From Saccharothrix carnea (lineage in GTDB: Bacteria; Actinomycetota; Actinomycetes; Mycobacteriales; Pseudonocardiaceae), in contig NZ_PYAX01000020.1 of NCBI RefSeq assembly GCF_003014735.1, positions 53,806 to 117,805 on the forward strand: a stretch of 64,000 bases of DNA, in the 5' to 3' direction. This document shows positions 27,301 to 35,258 of this stretch, piece after piece. The translations under genes and the position numbers were made by a program. Position 1 is the stretch's first letter. Each line of letters begins with the position of its first letter. The notes under the pieces were generated by a model. The model worked only from the letters and a program-made list of their open reading frames with translations. It was not told where the DNA came from and did not search any database.

Positions 27301-27588
27301 GCCGTCCGCATGAACGACTTCTGGCGGAAGCCAGCCAACCCGGAACAGGCCCAGCTCACCCAGATCCGGGTGGACCGCTGGATCACCGAGTGGCGTGCAC
27401 AGGGCTACCTGACCGACCTGCACCAGACCGTGCCGCTCCGACCGCGCCACTTCTCACCGCCACCAGAACGCGGTCAGATTGTTGCCTGCGCGATCCGGTT
27501 CGAGTTGAACGGCCCTTTGGCCGTACCTCCCCGTTTCATCACGTCCCATACAGGCGATCGGCGGCAGGCACCGCCGACGGCCAAGTAG
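24301..27588 (+). CDS. large P-loop (STAND-like) protein of a putative conflict system
   Basis: About 1095 residues. Residues 1-330 resemble a SIR2-like fold in outline: VVMRLRDRRALLWTCQVRDL where SIR2 proteins have the GAG NAD motif, and RERVLIVLGARTNDDLSVLS where they have the GYSxxD region. The NAD-binding residues are missing. A P-loop NTPase follows: variant Walker A PAEPGAGATTLL near 340-350 and Walker B PPLLIVIDVDH near 400. A winged-helix-like region and about 550 residues of helical, TPR-like repeats (YNTLGTAYWRLSLALQEADR) complete it. It is probably the sensor/regulator of the pair, because the next gene starts 2 bp after its stop and carries an effector-like domain. GTG 24301 is assumed; GTG 24313 is also possible. 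Domain homology needs profile searches. Confidence 0.75.
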   Translation: MTSRVPESLPPSVVMRLRDRRALLWTCQVRDLRPGEDPHDYSVAEAAAAVRYRLQPDPRDLLVASSYWEAVWLEGAASPLLPALKDAAQAVEPEVRQIVVLAADDDASADLSSREFLPVCVLPGVLDPEAPAAVRYGAVRGRVRERTAWRLAERLSRYRERVLIVLGARTNDDLSVLSEVLEDCPIVDLEVLLVWPPNAPEPGLHSSPSTVVRVWRGTEEDLFTVMAEAGAPHATDVSRYTVRIGSRELALGARDVDRILTRFSLLTEEQIAPPTTFTMQNLLAFLDGSLQDWSAYGIGLPVERDYRTQDKPLHEDVITTLRQLQEGSETATTFIMRLPAEPGAGATTLLRAAAYEAAKNGFPALVLRPEQITVDQDELLAFATTLSEGALALGLEQAPPLLIVIDVDHTQRGITARGIASVLARHGRSAVVLAAQEPDGDVERRTRRNAVLPVLRTNLGEQEVERCQRSLSGIVERWDLPVVAQSLHQWQRYDHATRWPSGGDGPATSLFWVALRFFFTEGMAESDAEQAQSFLARWITQRSEGIDDPAVRDILMFVAVLSSFRLPSPLWTVIRPALGGTYPSELSAAIRQLDGIVIWSGSAKGLDEEVVRFLHPALASAYLEHYAGARSAEARIHRLEPVLGALSPGSVADIWMAESLAKDVLAPRFEDRVQDWEWRLRTFELIPPVIRDQSKTILHHWARSLYKSADHSTPRLAIDERLVRYASAVEKLERATGLPRRSGRNELPSHLYNTLGTAYWRLSLALQEADRAAEGATAWEGACTAFEKAIEFSGGTNMDALFAFSLRLLDHAKTASADEQMVKASDITQALELLDEADDVAANHLMPDPVWTEHIATYRAEAFSLLDRELGDAYLNELINSAEAELGYYCKARLCWLRNKNMNGVADALAILDEAESAGVQPQTRSVRLRISLLERQPVQHHDFDELKELYRRLNAESSETPRPLDLFRYAVLCYQTGDYREGAERFRQLRTQVRDDDLPAVRMNDFWRKPANPEQAQLTQIRVDRWITEWRAQGYLTDLHQTVPLRPRHFSPPPERGQIVACAIRFELNGPLAVPPRFITSHTGDRRQAPPTAK

Positions 27589-27590
27589 CG

Positions 27591-29231
27591 GTGGAACCGA
27601 AGGTGTTGAGCGGCTCGCAGCGCGACCTGCTGGAACTGCTTCACAACGCCGCTGTCGGCGCGAACAGGTACCAGACCGTGCTGCTCACCGGTCCGGCTGG
27701 AGCAGGTAAGCGGACGCTGGCCCACAGCCTGGCATGCAACCTGGGTCTGGACTTCACGCCAATCATGGCTGGCGACTCTGTCGAGTCCTTGTCCGAGATG
27801 CTCTTCGGCACAGTGGCCGACGCGGAGCGGGCAAGCGGCGGCGGAGTCGCGCCCGGGCTGCTCGGGCAGGAGAGCGCGACCGTGCTCTTCCTGTCAGGCC
27901 TACAGGATCTTCCGCGCGACTTCGCGCAGAAGATGCGAACGGTTGTCTCGGAACGGCGCTACACCGACGCGCTCGGAGCGAGACAACACGTCGCAGAGGA
28001 CATCATGATCATCGGTTCCCGGCGCATCGTCGCCAGTTCCGAGATTCCGCTGGACCACTGGCTGTGGACGGCCTTCGCACGACGCATCGACGTCCCGGTC
28101 CCGTCCGCGCCATCCTGCCTCATGACCATCGCCGGCAGCATGCTGACGTCGTTGGTCGGGCGATCCACCCTCTCCGACGATGGCGACCTGCCAGAGGTGT
28201 TGAGCTCGGTGGCCGGCGCAGGCGACCACCTGCACCTGCTGCGCCGGCTGCTCGGGGTCGCCTGCAGCTACGACCCGAACCGGCCGGTCGGGCCAGCGTC
28301 CATTCTCGCAGCGGTCCCCGGGGACACACGATGGCTGCTGAACCAGGTGCACTTTCGCGGGCAGGAACTCTCCGAGGAGCGGCTGAAGTCCTGGCTGGAC
28401 CAGTTCCCGAGTGCTCTCCAACCTCTCGCGTCGCAGCTCTTCCGGTCGGTTGCGGAGCGGTACTTTATCGGATTGCAGGAGTACCACCGAGCGCTCGCCA
28501 CGCTCATCGACACATCCGGGATCCCTGAGTTCGGCCGAGTGTCGTTCTGCGAGTGGCAGGGGCAAGGCAAAAGTGGCCCTAGAGTTGCGCACGACCTCAA
28601 AAACCAGGGAAACTGGCTCTGTCCCGAAGACCTGGACCTGCGGGCTACGGACGAGGTGTGGCCGACCTTCAACGGCAAACCTCCGGAGTGGTTCGTCATC
28701 ACCGACGACATCGTCGGATCAGGCGGGTCGTTGCGCGCTTGCACCAAGGAAGAAGACGCGCCCGTGAAGCGGCTGCTCCGGCGGTTTCCGGACGCGAAGC
28801 TAAGAATTCTGGTCGTCGTCGGCTTCGACGCCGCACTGCAGGACGTCCTCACCGATCTTTCAGCTTTCCGAGATCGAGTTGACATCGCTGCGTACCGTCG
28901 ACTCGGCGACCGCGACCGCTGCTTCACCGAAACCAGTGAGATCATTACCGACCCGCGGCTGCGGGATGAGCTTCAAGCCTTCTGCCTGCATGGCGGCCGG
29001 CTGAATATCAACAAGAAAATCCGCCTGGGCTACCAGGAGTTGGCGGCCTTAGTCGTATTCCACAACACCGTGCCCAACATCAGCCTGCCGCTGCTCTGGT
29101 ACGACAGCAACTCCTGGCAGTCCCTCTTCCCAGCATCCGGTTTGCGAACGGATCCGCCACACGTCTCCGCTCCAGCAGCGAAAACTGGAGGAGTGAAGCG
29201 CTCCGGCATTGATGGAGACTCGATTAGCTGA
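27591..29231 (+). CDS. AAA+ ATPase fused to a PRTase-CE-type phosphoribosyltransferase-like domain
   Basis: About 546 residues. Residues 20-200 follow the order of an NtrC-type (sigma-54 activator) AAA+ domain: Walker A LLTGPAGAGKRTL, then SLSEMLFG, then ATVLFLSGLQDLPRDFAQKM, where activators have GTLFLDEI. The two Walker B acids are replaced by Ser-Gly and no GAFTGA loop is present. From about residue 300 a PRTase-CE-like domain runs to the C-terminus: WLDQFPSALQPLASQLFRSV, the PRPP-loop-like FVITDDIVGSGGS near 368-381, and the family-typical tail LVVFHNTVPNISLPLLWYDS with SWQSLFP. PRTase-CE domains are known as predicted effectors of NTP-dependent bacterial conflict systems. The GTG start lies 2 bp after the upstream stop, so the genes are certainly co-transcribed. 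Confidence 0.82.
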   Translation: MEPKVLSGSQRDLLELLHNAAVGANRYQTVLLTGPAGAGKRTLAHSLACNLGLDFTPIMAGDSVESLSEMLFGTVADAERASGGGVAPGLLGQESATVLFLSGLQDLPRDFAQKMRTVVSERRYTDALGARQHVAEDIMIIGSRRIVASSEIPLDHWLWTAFARRIDVPVPSAPSCLMTIAGSMLTSLVGRSTLSDDGDLPEVLSSVAGAGDHLHLLRRLLGVACSYDPNRPVGPASILAAVPGDTRWLLNQVHFRGQELSEERLKSWLDQFPSALQPLASQLFRSVAERYFIGLQEYHRALATLIDTSGIPEFGRVSFCEWQGQGKSGPRVAHDLKNQGNWLCPEDLDLRATDEVWPTFNGKPPEWFVITDDIVGSGGSLRACTKEEDAPVKRLLRRFPDAKLRILVVVGFDAALQDVLTDLSAFRDRVDIAAYRRLGDRDRCFTETSEIITDPRLRDELQAFCLHGGRLNINKKIRLGYQELAALVVFHNTVPNISLPLLWYDSNSWQSLFPASGLRTDPPHVSAPAAKTGGVKRSGIDGDSIS

Positions 29232-29617
29232 TCGCTCCAGCCTGTCGGGTGCCAAAAGTCGGCCACGTGGTCTGACCTGCGATTAAGCGGCTGTAGGTTC
29301 GGACTCGTTGATCAGGCCGCCGAGAACCGGCTGGCGGCGTATCGAGGTACAGCCCGGCTGTGCGATCGGTCGGTCTGGTCGAGGTGGCGCGAGTTGCAGT
29401 GCTCTGTGGGGTCGTCGGTCGTTGTAGTGGGCCGCGTAACGGTCCAGCACGGTCCGGAGGTGGTGTTCGTTGATGATGAGCAGTCGGTCGATGACTTCGC
29501 GTCTGACGGTGGCGACGAACCGTTCGGCGTAGCAGTTGGCTCGTGGACACCGTGGTGGGATCTTCACGACCTGGATGCCGGCGTCGAAGAGGACGGCGTC
29601 GAATGAGGTGGTGAACT
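29232..29617 (-). pseudogene. C-terminal fragment of an integrase-core transposase with IS end
   Basis: The minus strand (29283-29617) reads IQVVKIPPRCPRANCYAERF, VATVRREVIDRLLIINEHHL, AAHYNDRRPHRALQLAPPRP and ends VLGGLINESEPTAA. This is the last third of the transposase group whose N-terminus is at 23826. The IS terminus (ctgtcgggtgccaaaagtcggcc) is at about 29238-29262, right behind the conflict-system operon. Confidence 0.8.
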
Positions 29618-29830
29618 TGTGGGGTGCCAGAAGTCGGCCACATTGTCTGACCTGCGGTTAGGCTGCTCTGGGTTCGTACTCGTTGATCAGGCCGCCGAGG
29701 ACTGGTCGGCGGCGTATCGAGGTGCGGCCCAGCTCTGTGCTCGGCCGGTCCGATCGTGGTGGTGTGAGTTGCAGTGCCCGGTGGGGTCGGCGGTGGTTGT
29801 AGTGGGCCGCGTAGCGGCCCAGCACGACCC
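29618..29830 (-). pseudogene. second copy of the same IS end
   Basis: The sequence tggggtgccagaagtcggcc near 29620, then codons for SSAA/GGLINEYEPRAA, then the LQLTPPRP-like region, repeats the terminus and last codons of the fragment just to its left. Two truncated copies of one IS are thus in tandem, the left one cut by the end of the right one. Confidence 0.7.
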
Positions 29831-29832
29831 TG

Positions 29833-29883
29833 TGCCGCTCGAGAAGTCATCGCCGCTGGTCAGGCGGCATGTCCGTACTCGCC
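29833..29883. mobile_element. solitary terminus of the 22522-type IS
   Basis: The sequence tgtgccgctcgagaagtcat and the following caggcggcatgtccgtactc match the left end of the IS at 22522-23699, with several substitutions. The transposase gene is absent. Confidence 0.65.
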
Positions 29884-30487
29884 GTGGTGGCGACGGCATG
29901 GCGCTGCGGCGGCGCACTACGGCACACCGGTACGTGCGGCTGCGACGTCGAGCAACCCTGGTGACGCCCCGTGGACGACGTCCGCGCCACGGCCGGGCGC
30001 AAGGGGTACGGCATGTCGAGTGGCTGCGCAGGTTCGAATGCCCGGCAGGGCACACAGCAGATGGGAACAGCTCCGACCAACGGTTCTTTGCGGGGACGTC
30101 TGGTCGTTGAGCATCGGTTGTCGCTCGATCGGAGCAGCCGCCCCGTCTCGGCTCAGTTTGTTGTTGACGACGAGTCGCCAGGTGGTCGCACGTGATCAGG
30201 CGATTACCTTCACCTCGAGTCGTGCGCGGACGGCGCACGCCATGCAGCACGTTCCCCGCTAGTAGTTTAGTAGTTCAACTCGAACTTGTCGTGGTGCACG
30301 GCGTGCCCGGCCGGACCTGCCGCTGTGCAGGCGGCCCGCCGGATGCGTCACCACCGCGGCGGGGCCTTGACCCCCACCCTGTAAGGAGGGCGAAGACCCG
30401 ATTAACGACGCTACAGATAATACACCTTCAGCCGCATTTGGCTGCTCCGCCGAGCACCAGGCGCCGCAAGTCGCGGCCGAGACCGCG
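29884..30487. other. non-coding or decayed stretch
   Basis: No frame looks coding on either strand. One small signal is a direct repeat tagtagtt at about 30261-30276 (ctagtagtttagtagttcaac), which could be an operator for the DUF2637 gene that follows. Confidence 0.4.
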
Positions 30488-31315
30488 ATGGTCGTTCGGG
30501 CCGTGACTCCAATCATGGGGATCGTCGTCGGGCTGACATTACTCTTCCGCTTCGGCAACGTCCTCAATCCCGTTCTTCGGCTTGGTGTACCCCTGGGTTG
30601 CACCACTTGTTGCGCCCGCAGTCGATCTTTCAATCCTCGGACTACTGATCGGCACACGGCACTTGGCGCTCGCCGGCGTGTCATCGGAGCTGTTAAGGCC
30701 GGCACGGCGGCTGCTGGTCTTCGCGAGCCTGGTCACCCTTGCGCTGAATGTGGCAGATCCCCTCGTCGCGGGCGAATACGGTAAGGCGGGGTTCGACGCG
30801 GTCGGGCGGCTGTTGTTGATCGGCTGGTCGGAAGGCGCCGGTCTGCTGCAAGCAATCAGCATGACTACGAGTTCGTCGAGTGTCGTCGGTCATGGTGATC
30901 GGTTGGGCGAACCGGTTATTCGGCCGGCGATGACGGGAGAGGAGTGGCGGGTCTTCGGTACATAGAGGAGGGCGACACGCAGGCGGCAGGCCCACGGGCC
31001 GATGGTAGGCGCTCCTTGGAGATGCTCTTGGCGCAGGCACGTCGGGAGGATCTGGCTCATCGTGCAGCTCATCAGAAACCGATTTCGGCAGACACGCTGC
31101 GTGTCCGACTCGGGATCGGTGCTACTCGGGCACGGCGCCTTGTGAAGATCATCCGATTGGAGTTGCAGCCGGGAGTGCTCAACCTCCGGGCGGCAACACT
31201 CGGCACGCAGCACCGGCAAGACTCCCGTGACGGCTTCACGAAACTCCATGACCTGGTGAGCAGTTCTCGCTGGCGACATAGTTTTGGTCATGCTCGTGCA
31301 ATGGAGCCGTCCTAG
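30488..31315 (+). pseudogene. DUF2637 protein of integrative elements, frameshifted
   Basis: The DUF2637 membrane region starts in one frame (VVRAVTPIMGIVVGLTLLFR, FGNVLNPVLRLGVP). It continues in a second frame from about 30595 (PWVAPLVAPAVDLSILGLLI, GTRHLALAGVSSELLRPARR, LFASLVTLALNVADPLVAGE) and in a third from about 30950, where the usual C-terminal helix-turn-helix-like tail is found (QKPISADTLRVRLGIGATRA, RRLVKIIR). DUF2637 proteins are typical cargo of actinomycete conjugative and integrative elements. Two frameshifts make it non-functional as read. It supports the idea that 20.6-35 kb descends from an integrative element. Confidence 0.75.
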
Positions 31316-31339
31316 GTGGAGGCTTCGGTCAGTCGTGGG

Positions 31340-33280
31340 TTAATCGGTTGTCTCGTTGCTCGTGGTCTCGTGGATGGGAGTGACGTTGGCTGGCCCTGGG
31401 TGGTCGACGGTGGAGACGGTTGGGTGTCGGTAGTCGAAGTCGACCTGGGCGTAGTGGCCGCGATAGGTGTCTGGCAGTTCGTTGTCGGCGATGATGATCT
31501 GCAGGCGGCCAGCCAGTACGCCGACCTGGGTGGTGAGCCTTCGGTACATCGCTGCGGTGAGGTTGGTGGCCGTGTTCAGCGCGAGTCGGGGGCTGTCGAT
31601 CAGCAGGAACGCGGGGTAGGTCGTCTCGGGATGGCGCATGGCGACCGCTAGCAGAGAACACCAGTAGGCGACCTGCGTCGCGGTGGTGACTCCGCCGGAG
31701 AGTTGGTTGTCCTTGGAGAAGATTTTCCCGTTAAGGACAGGGAGGTACTTCTCGCTGTCCACGGACGCTGTGGTGATGCTCGGGATGCCGATCGCACGGA
31801 CCGTCGCGTCGAACTCTTCGCTGATCTCTTCGATGATCTCAGCGTGGCGTAGTTCCAGTGCGCGTCGGGCATGGTCGATCCGGCTACGGACGTTCTCGCG
31901 GTCGGTGCGCAGCTGATCCGTGGCGGCTTGTAGATCGGCGACTGCGTCCCACTGACGCAGGATCGCCTCCCAATGTTGCTGCTCGGCCTTGGCCTTGGCG
32001 ACCTGTTGGGAGGCATCGCTGAAGGCTTGCAGGCGGGGGGTGACTCGTTGCTCGGTGCGGCTGTCCAGCATCGTGGTGAGGTGGGCGATGAGCTGCTGCC
32101 GATCGGCGACTGCCCGGCTGACGGCTTCCCGCTGGTTCACCAGGGCGTCGAGTTGCCTGTCCATCTCGAGGAGTTGCTCGGTGAGCTGGCGGACCTCGTA
32201 TTGGTCGTGCCCTTGGTCCGGAACTGCCGAATCGTCCTGGAGGCACAGCCGGCAGGCGTTCGCGGGCACGGACCTGGTTCGGAGCGACTGCATGCAGCGA
32301 GGGCAGACGGTGAACTCGATGTCGGCGAGACGTTGACCCGCTTCGCGCATGCGGTCAAGTCGATCGAGGTCGGCCTGTACGCGGCGACGTTCAGCGGTGT
32401 ACTGGGCATGACCGCGGGTCAGGTCGGTCTCGGCGGCACGTGTGTCGGCGAGACCACGTTCGGCCTCGGTGAGCAGGTCCCGCAGCGTCTGGGTCTCCCT
32501 GTCGGTGACCGGGTCGATGGACTCCCGTAGCCGGACGAGGCTGCTCTCGGCCTCCTGCTGCGCCGTCTGAGCGCGTTCGAATGCCAGTTCTGCTTCTTCA
32601 CGGCCGCTGGTGCCGCTGTCGCGCAGGAACTGCACGACGGTGTCGTGTTGGGTCTCTGCAATGTCGATCTCGCCCTTGAGCCTGCTGAACGCCGAGCGCA
32701 GCGCGAGGATTTCGCGGTCGGTCAGGCCGAACAACAACTCGAAGACCGCTTTGCGTTTGGGCTCCCGGTAGCTCTCCTGGCTATGGGCGATGTCGCGGTT
32801 GATCTCGCCTTGCGGGATGTACAGGTAGGTCAGGATGTCCGCGAAGGTGATGCGGGCGCCTTCGCGTGTGCTGTTACCGCCCGCGGCAGCACGCATGTCG
32901 TCCGGCAGGCCCAGACACCGCATCAGCAGCGTGTTCAAGGCGGGTTGCCGCTTGTCGCCGATGTGATGGTCCTGCAGCCGTTCCCTGGTGATCAGGTCCG
33001 TGACCCGGACTATGGCGCGCTTGGCCTTGTCCAGGCTGCGGGTCAAGCGAAGGCGCTCATCGCCGATCCGTACCTCCAGGGTCACGGACTCGACGTGTTC
33101 CACGGCCACGGGTGCCAGGATCGCGTTGGCGCCGAACCCGAACTTGATCAGCTCGAGCAGCGTGGTCTTGCCGACGCCGGTCGGTCCCGCCAGTACCGTG
33201 AGGTCCGAGGTGAACCTGTACTCGACAGACCCTTCGGTGGTGTCCAGGCCGAGGGCGTCGATGCGGAAGCGGACGGTCAC
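31340..33280 (-). CDS. ABC-3C system SMC/Rad50-like ATPase
   Basis: About 646 residues. Walker A AGPTGVGKTTLLEL at about 33-46, then LTYLYIPQGEIN, long coiled coils (about 200-480) interrupted by a zinc-hook-like Cys pair set CPRC and CRLC near 330-355, then NQLSGGVTTATQVAYW (ABC signature) and FLLIDSPRLAL (Walker B). It is the ABC ATPase component of an ABC-three-component system, a class of predicted NTP-dependent conflict systems. GTG 33280 is chosen because it overlaps the upstream stop (GTGA, 33277-33280). It is the last gene of a three-gene minus-strand operon. Confidence 0.85.
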   Translation of the reverse strand: MTVRFRIDALGLDTTEGSVEYRFTSDLTVLAGPTGVGKTTLLELIKFGFGANAILAPVAVEHVESVTLEVRIGDERLRLTRSLDKAKRAIVRVTDLITRERLQDHHIGDKRQPALNTLLMRCLGLPDDMRAAAGGNSTREGARITFADILTYLYIPQGEINRDIAHSQESYREPKRKAVFELLFGLTDREILALRSAFSRLKGEIDIAETQHDTVVQFLRDSGTSGREEAELAFERAQTAQQEAESSLVRLRESIDPVTDRETQTLRDLLTEAERGLADTRAAETDLTRGHAQYTAERRRVQADLDRLDRMREAGQRLADIEFTVCPRCMQSLRTRSVPANACRLCLQDDSAVPDQGHDQYEVRQLTEQLLEMDRQLDALVNQREAVSRAVADRQQLIAHLTTMLDSRTEQRVTPRLQAFSDASQQVAKAKAEQQHWEAILRQWDAVADLQAATDQLRTDRENVRSRIDHARRALELRHAEIIEEISEEFDATVRAIGIPSITTASVDSEKYLPVLNGKIFSKDNQLSGGVTTATQVAYWCSLLAVAMRHPETTYPAFLLIDSPRLALNTATNLTAAMYRRLTTQVGVLAGRLQIIIADNELPDTYRGHYAQVDFDYRHPTVSTVDHPGPANVTPIHETTSNETTD

Positions 33281-33846
33281 CGGATCACCTGCCGGTGGGG
33301 GCGGTCCATCAGGTCGGCCAATCGTCGGTAGATGAGGTCCTTCAACGCGTTGCCTGTCATGTTTGCCGAGGCTTCGGCGATGGCCTGGCTGCGGTCGGCG
33401 ACTTCTGCCCACTGGTCGCCGGCAGCCAGTTGAGAGGCCAAGCGCCGCCCGGCGGCGGTCGGAGCGACGGCGACGCTACCTTTGCGGGCGGCCGTGTAGC
33501 GCAGTAGTCCGCGGCCGATCAGTGCGCCGAGAACGGCGTAGTACCGGTCGTCCCAGGGCCCGTACTTGTAACGGGTCATGGGTGCCTCGACGTTGGTGGG
33601 TCGGGTGAGGTCTTCGATGTCCAGGTGCAGTCGTGGATCAAGGGCGTCGAGGCGGTCGAGCACGTCGGGCGCTAGTGCGGGATATCGGAGTAGGAAGTCG
33701 AGCTTGGCCAACTTGGTCAGGCCGTCGAGTTTCGCGGCATGCCCCTTGCTTGCGGATACCGCGGTGACCAGCAGCAGCACGCGCGCTTGGTGGTAGGCGA
33801 GGTCTTCGCGCAACAGCGCTCGCTCGGCTGCGTCGAGGTCGATCAC
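33277..33846 (-). CDS. ABC-3C system middle component
   Basis: 189 residues. The diagnostic stretch LTKLAKLDFLLRYPALAPDV, followed by MTRYKYGPWDDRYYAVLGAL and a winged-helix-like tail (AVAPTAAGRRLASQL), matches the small middle component of ABC-3C systems. It probably bridges effector and ATPase. GTG 33846 overlaps the effector's stop by 4 bp, and a strong AGGAGG ribosome binding site lies 6-7 nt before it. It also overlaps the ATPase start by 4 bp, so all three genes are translationally coupled. Confidence 0.82.
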   Translation of the reverse strand: MIDLDAAERALLREDLAYHQARVLLLVTAVSASKGHAAKLDGLTKLAKLDFLLRYPALAPDVLDRLDALDPRLHLDIEDLTRPTNVEAPMTRYKYGPWDDRYYAVLGALIGRGLLRYTAARKGSVAVAPTAAGRRLASQLAAGDQWAEVADRSQAIAEASANMTGNALKDLIYRRLADLMDRPHRQVIR

Positions 33847-35231
33847 GACCCAGCCTCCTGTGCCATTCGGATGTCCTCGATAACGGCATCGACGTCGAAC
33901 CGCGGTCCGAACCACACCTTGCACTGGCCTGCCAGGTCGCAGACGCCACCCAAGGCCACGTCGGCTTCCATCCCGGCCGGCATCGAATCCTGTTCGACCG
34001 CGTCGACCTCGGTCTGCAGTCGCCGCCATAGCAGGGCGCCATCAGGTTGGACTGACTCGGTGGCGTGATCACTGATGCGTTGCAGGAGGCGTTCGAACCG
34101 CTTGCGCTCCACCCTGGCGGTGGCTTCACCGCTCTCGCGTTCGCTCCAGTAGTCCTGGTAGTCGAGCCGCAGGCTGAGCGCTCGCTCCACGGCGTTGTCC
34201 GAGCAGCCGCCGACGTTCATCTTGACTGCGAGTCGCGATGTCAGTGGCATCCGGGGTACAGGCTTGAACCCGCCGGGAACGGCCAGTGCGGTGGCGATCG
34301 CGGTGCCGATGTCGCCCATCGTGACCGTGCGTGCCGCCAACGTCCGCCGTGTCTCGGGTGGGATCGCGGACGTGTCCGATCCGCGCCGCAGCACCAGCGG
34401 AAGGCCGCCGTAGGGCAGGCGACCGCGAGCCTTCATCCTGACGCGGAAGACGGTCAACACCGCCTCCCATACGGCTGCCGCCGGACCGTTCGCCACACCC
34501 ATGCGTTCCAGTACCGGATCGATGTACATGGAGGGGGCGGCGAAGCCGACGTGATCCCGCTGAACCTGTTTGTCCGTGATGGTCAACGCCGCCAGGAACC
34601 GTGCCACCTCGGCGTCGCGGTCCCGCTCCGCAAGAGCAGGTACCGAGTCGGTTCCCTCCCAGCGCGTTCTGGTGTCGTCGGAGTAGCCGGCGATGGCGTT
34701 GCGCAGATCGGTGACGATGTCCGCGTGCTCGGAGTTCACGGTCACCGTGCCGGTTGCCGATCGCATCGATCGGAAGTGTTCCGCTGCGGCGAGCACATGC
34801 TGCGGAGGGCCGTTGCCCACACCGCCGGAGGTCACCAATCGGCACAACGGTGTTTCGTTCATCGCGGCCCAGCGGTTGAACAGGTGCGCCAAGCCGCCGT
34901 CGCCGGCGAGCTTGTTGACCGTGGTGTAGGCGCCCGCGGACGGATCACGGTGCTTGCCGGACACCAGCTCGACATCCTCACCTGAGTAGAGAACCCAATC
35001 TTCCTGCCATTCGCACACAATCTTGTCCTGGCACTCCGGGCGGAGACGACCGTCGTCGCCCAAAGCGTCGTAGAACATCGCCAGACCGTCCGCGGTCGCC
35101 ATCGCCGCCTGCCAGTCGTAACGGTCCGCGGTGTTGGCACCCGAGTCGTCCAACTGCGGGACCGACTCCACCAGCTCGGCGGCGGTTGTTCCCGCCGCGG
35201 TCGGCTGGACGACAGAGGGTTCCGGTGACAC
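33843..35231 (-). CDS. ABC-3C system effector with DUF4297/Cap4-like nuclease domain
   Basis: About 462 residues. The N-terminal 150 residues resemble the DUF4297 group of PD-(D/E)XK nucleases: NTADRYDWQAAM, KIVCEWQEDWVLYSGEDVEL with VSGKHRD (core Glu, Asp and Lys candidates), and YTTVNKLAGDGGLAHLFNRW. The C-terminal part (FGPRFDVDAVIEDIRMAQEA) is probably the component-docking domain. The nuclease presumably attacks DNA when the ATPase is triggered. GTG 35231 is preferred: a TATAGT hexamer lies 6 nt upstream, as in leaderless actinobacterial transcripts. ATG 35258 is the longer alternative. First gene of the operon. Confidence 0.8.
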   Translation of the reverse strand: MSPEPSVVQPTAAGTTAAELVESVPQLDDSGANTADRYDWQAAMATADGLAMFYDALGDDGRLRPECQDKIVCEWQEDWVLYSGEDVELVSGKHRDPSAGAYTTVNKLAGDGGLAHLFNRWAAMNETPLCRLVTSGGVGNGPPQHVLAAAEHFRSMRSATGTVTVNSEHADIVTDLRNAIAGYSDDTRTRWEGTDSVPALAERDRDAEVARFLAALTITDKQVQRDHVGFAAPSMYIDPVLERMGVANGPAAAVWEAVLTVFRVRMKARGRLPYGGLPLVLRRGSDTSAIPPETRRTLAARTVTMGDIGTAIATALAVPGGFKPVPRMPLTSRLAVKMNVGGCSDNAVERALSLRLDYQDYWSERESGEATARVERKRFERLLQRISDHATESVQPDGALLWRRLQTEVDAVEQDSMPAGMEADVALGGVCDLAGQCKVWFGPRFDVDAVIEDIRMAQEAGS

Positions 35232-35235
35232 CCGG

Positions 35236-35245
35236 CGACTATATG
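35236..35245 (-). promoter_or_regulatory. TATAGT -10 element for a leaderless start
   Basis: On the minus strand the hexamer TATAGT lies 6 nt before GTG 35231. In actinobacteria this spacing is typical of transcripts that begin at the start codon. No clear -35 box is visible. Confidence 0.45.
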
Positions 35246-35258
35246 GGCCGATCGCCAC

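Noticed and set aside
25393..27450. Long open frame on the minus strand opposite the large P-loop protein (685 codons)
   Set aside because: High-GC antisense shadow: it lacks motifs, starts and stops within the sense gene, and the sense frame has P-loop motifs and sensible codon bias.
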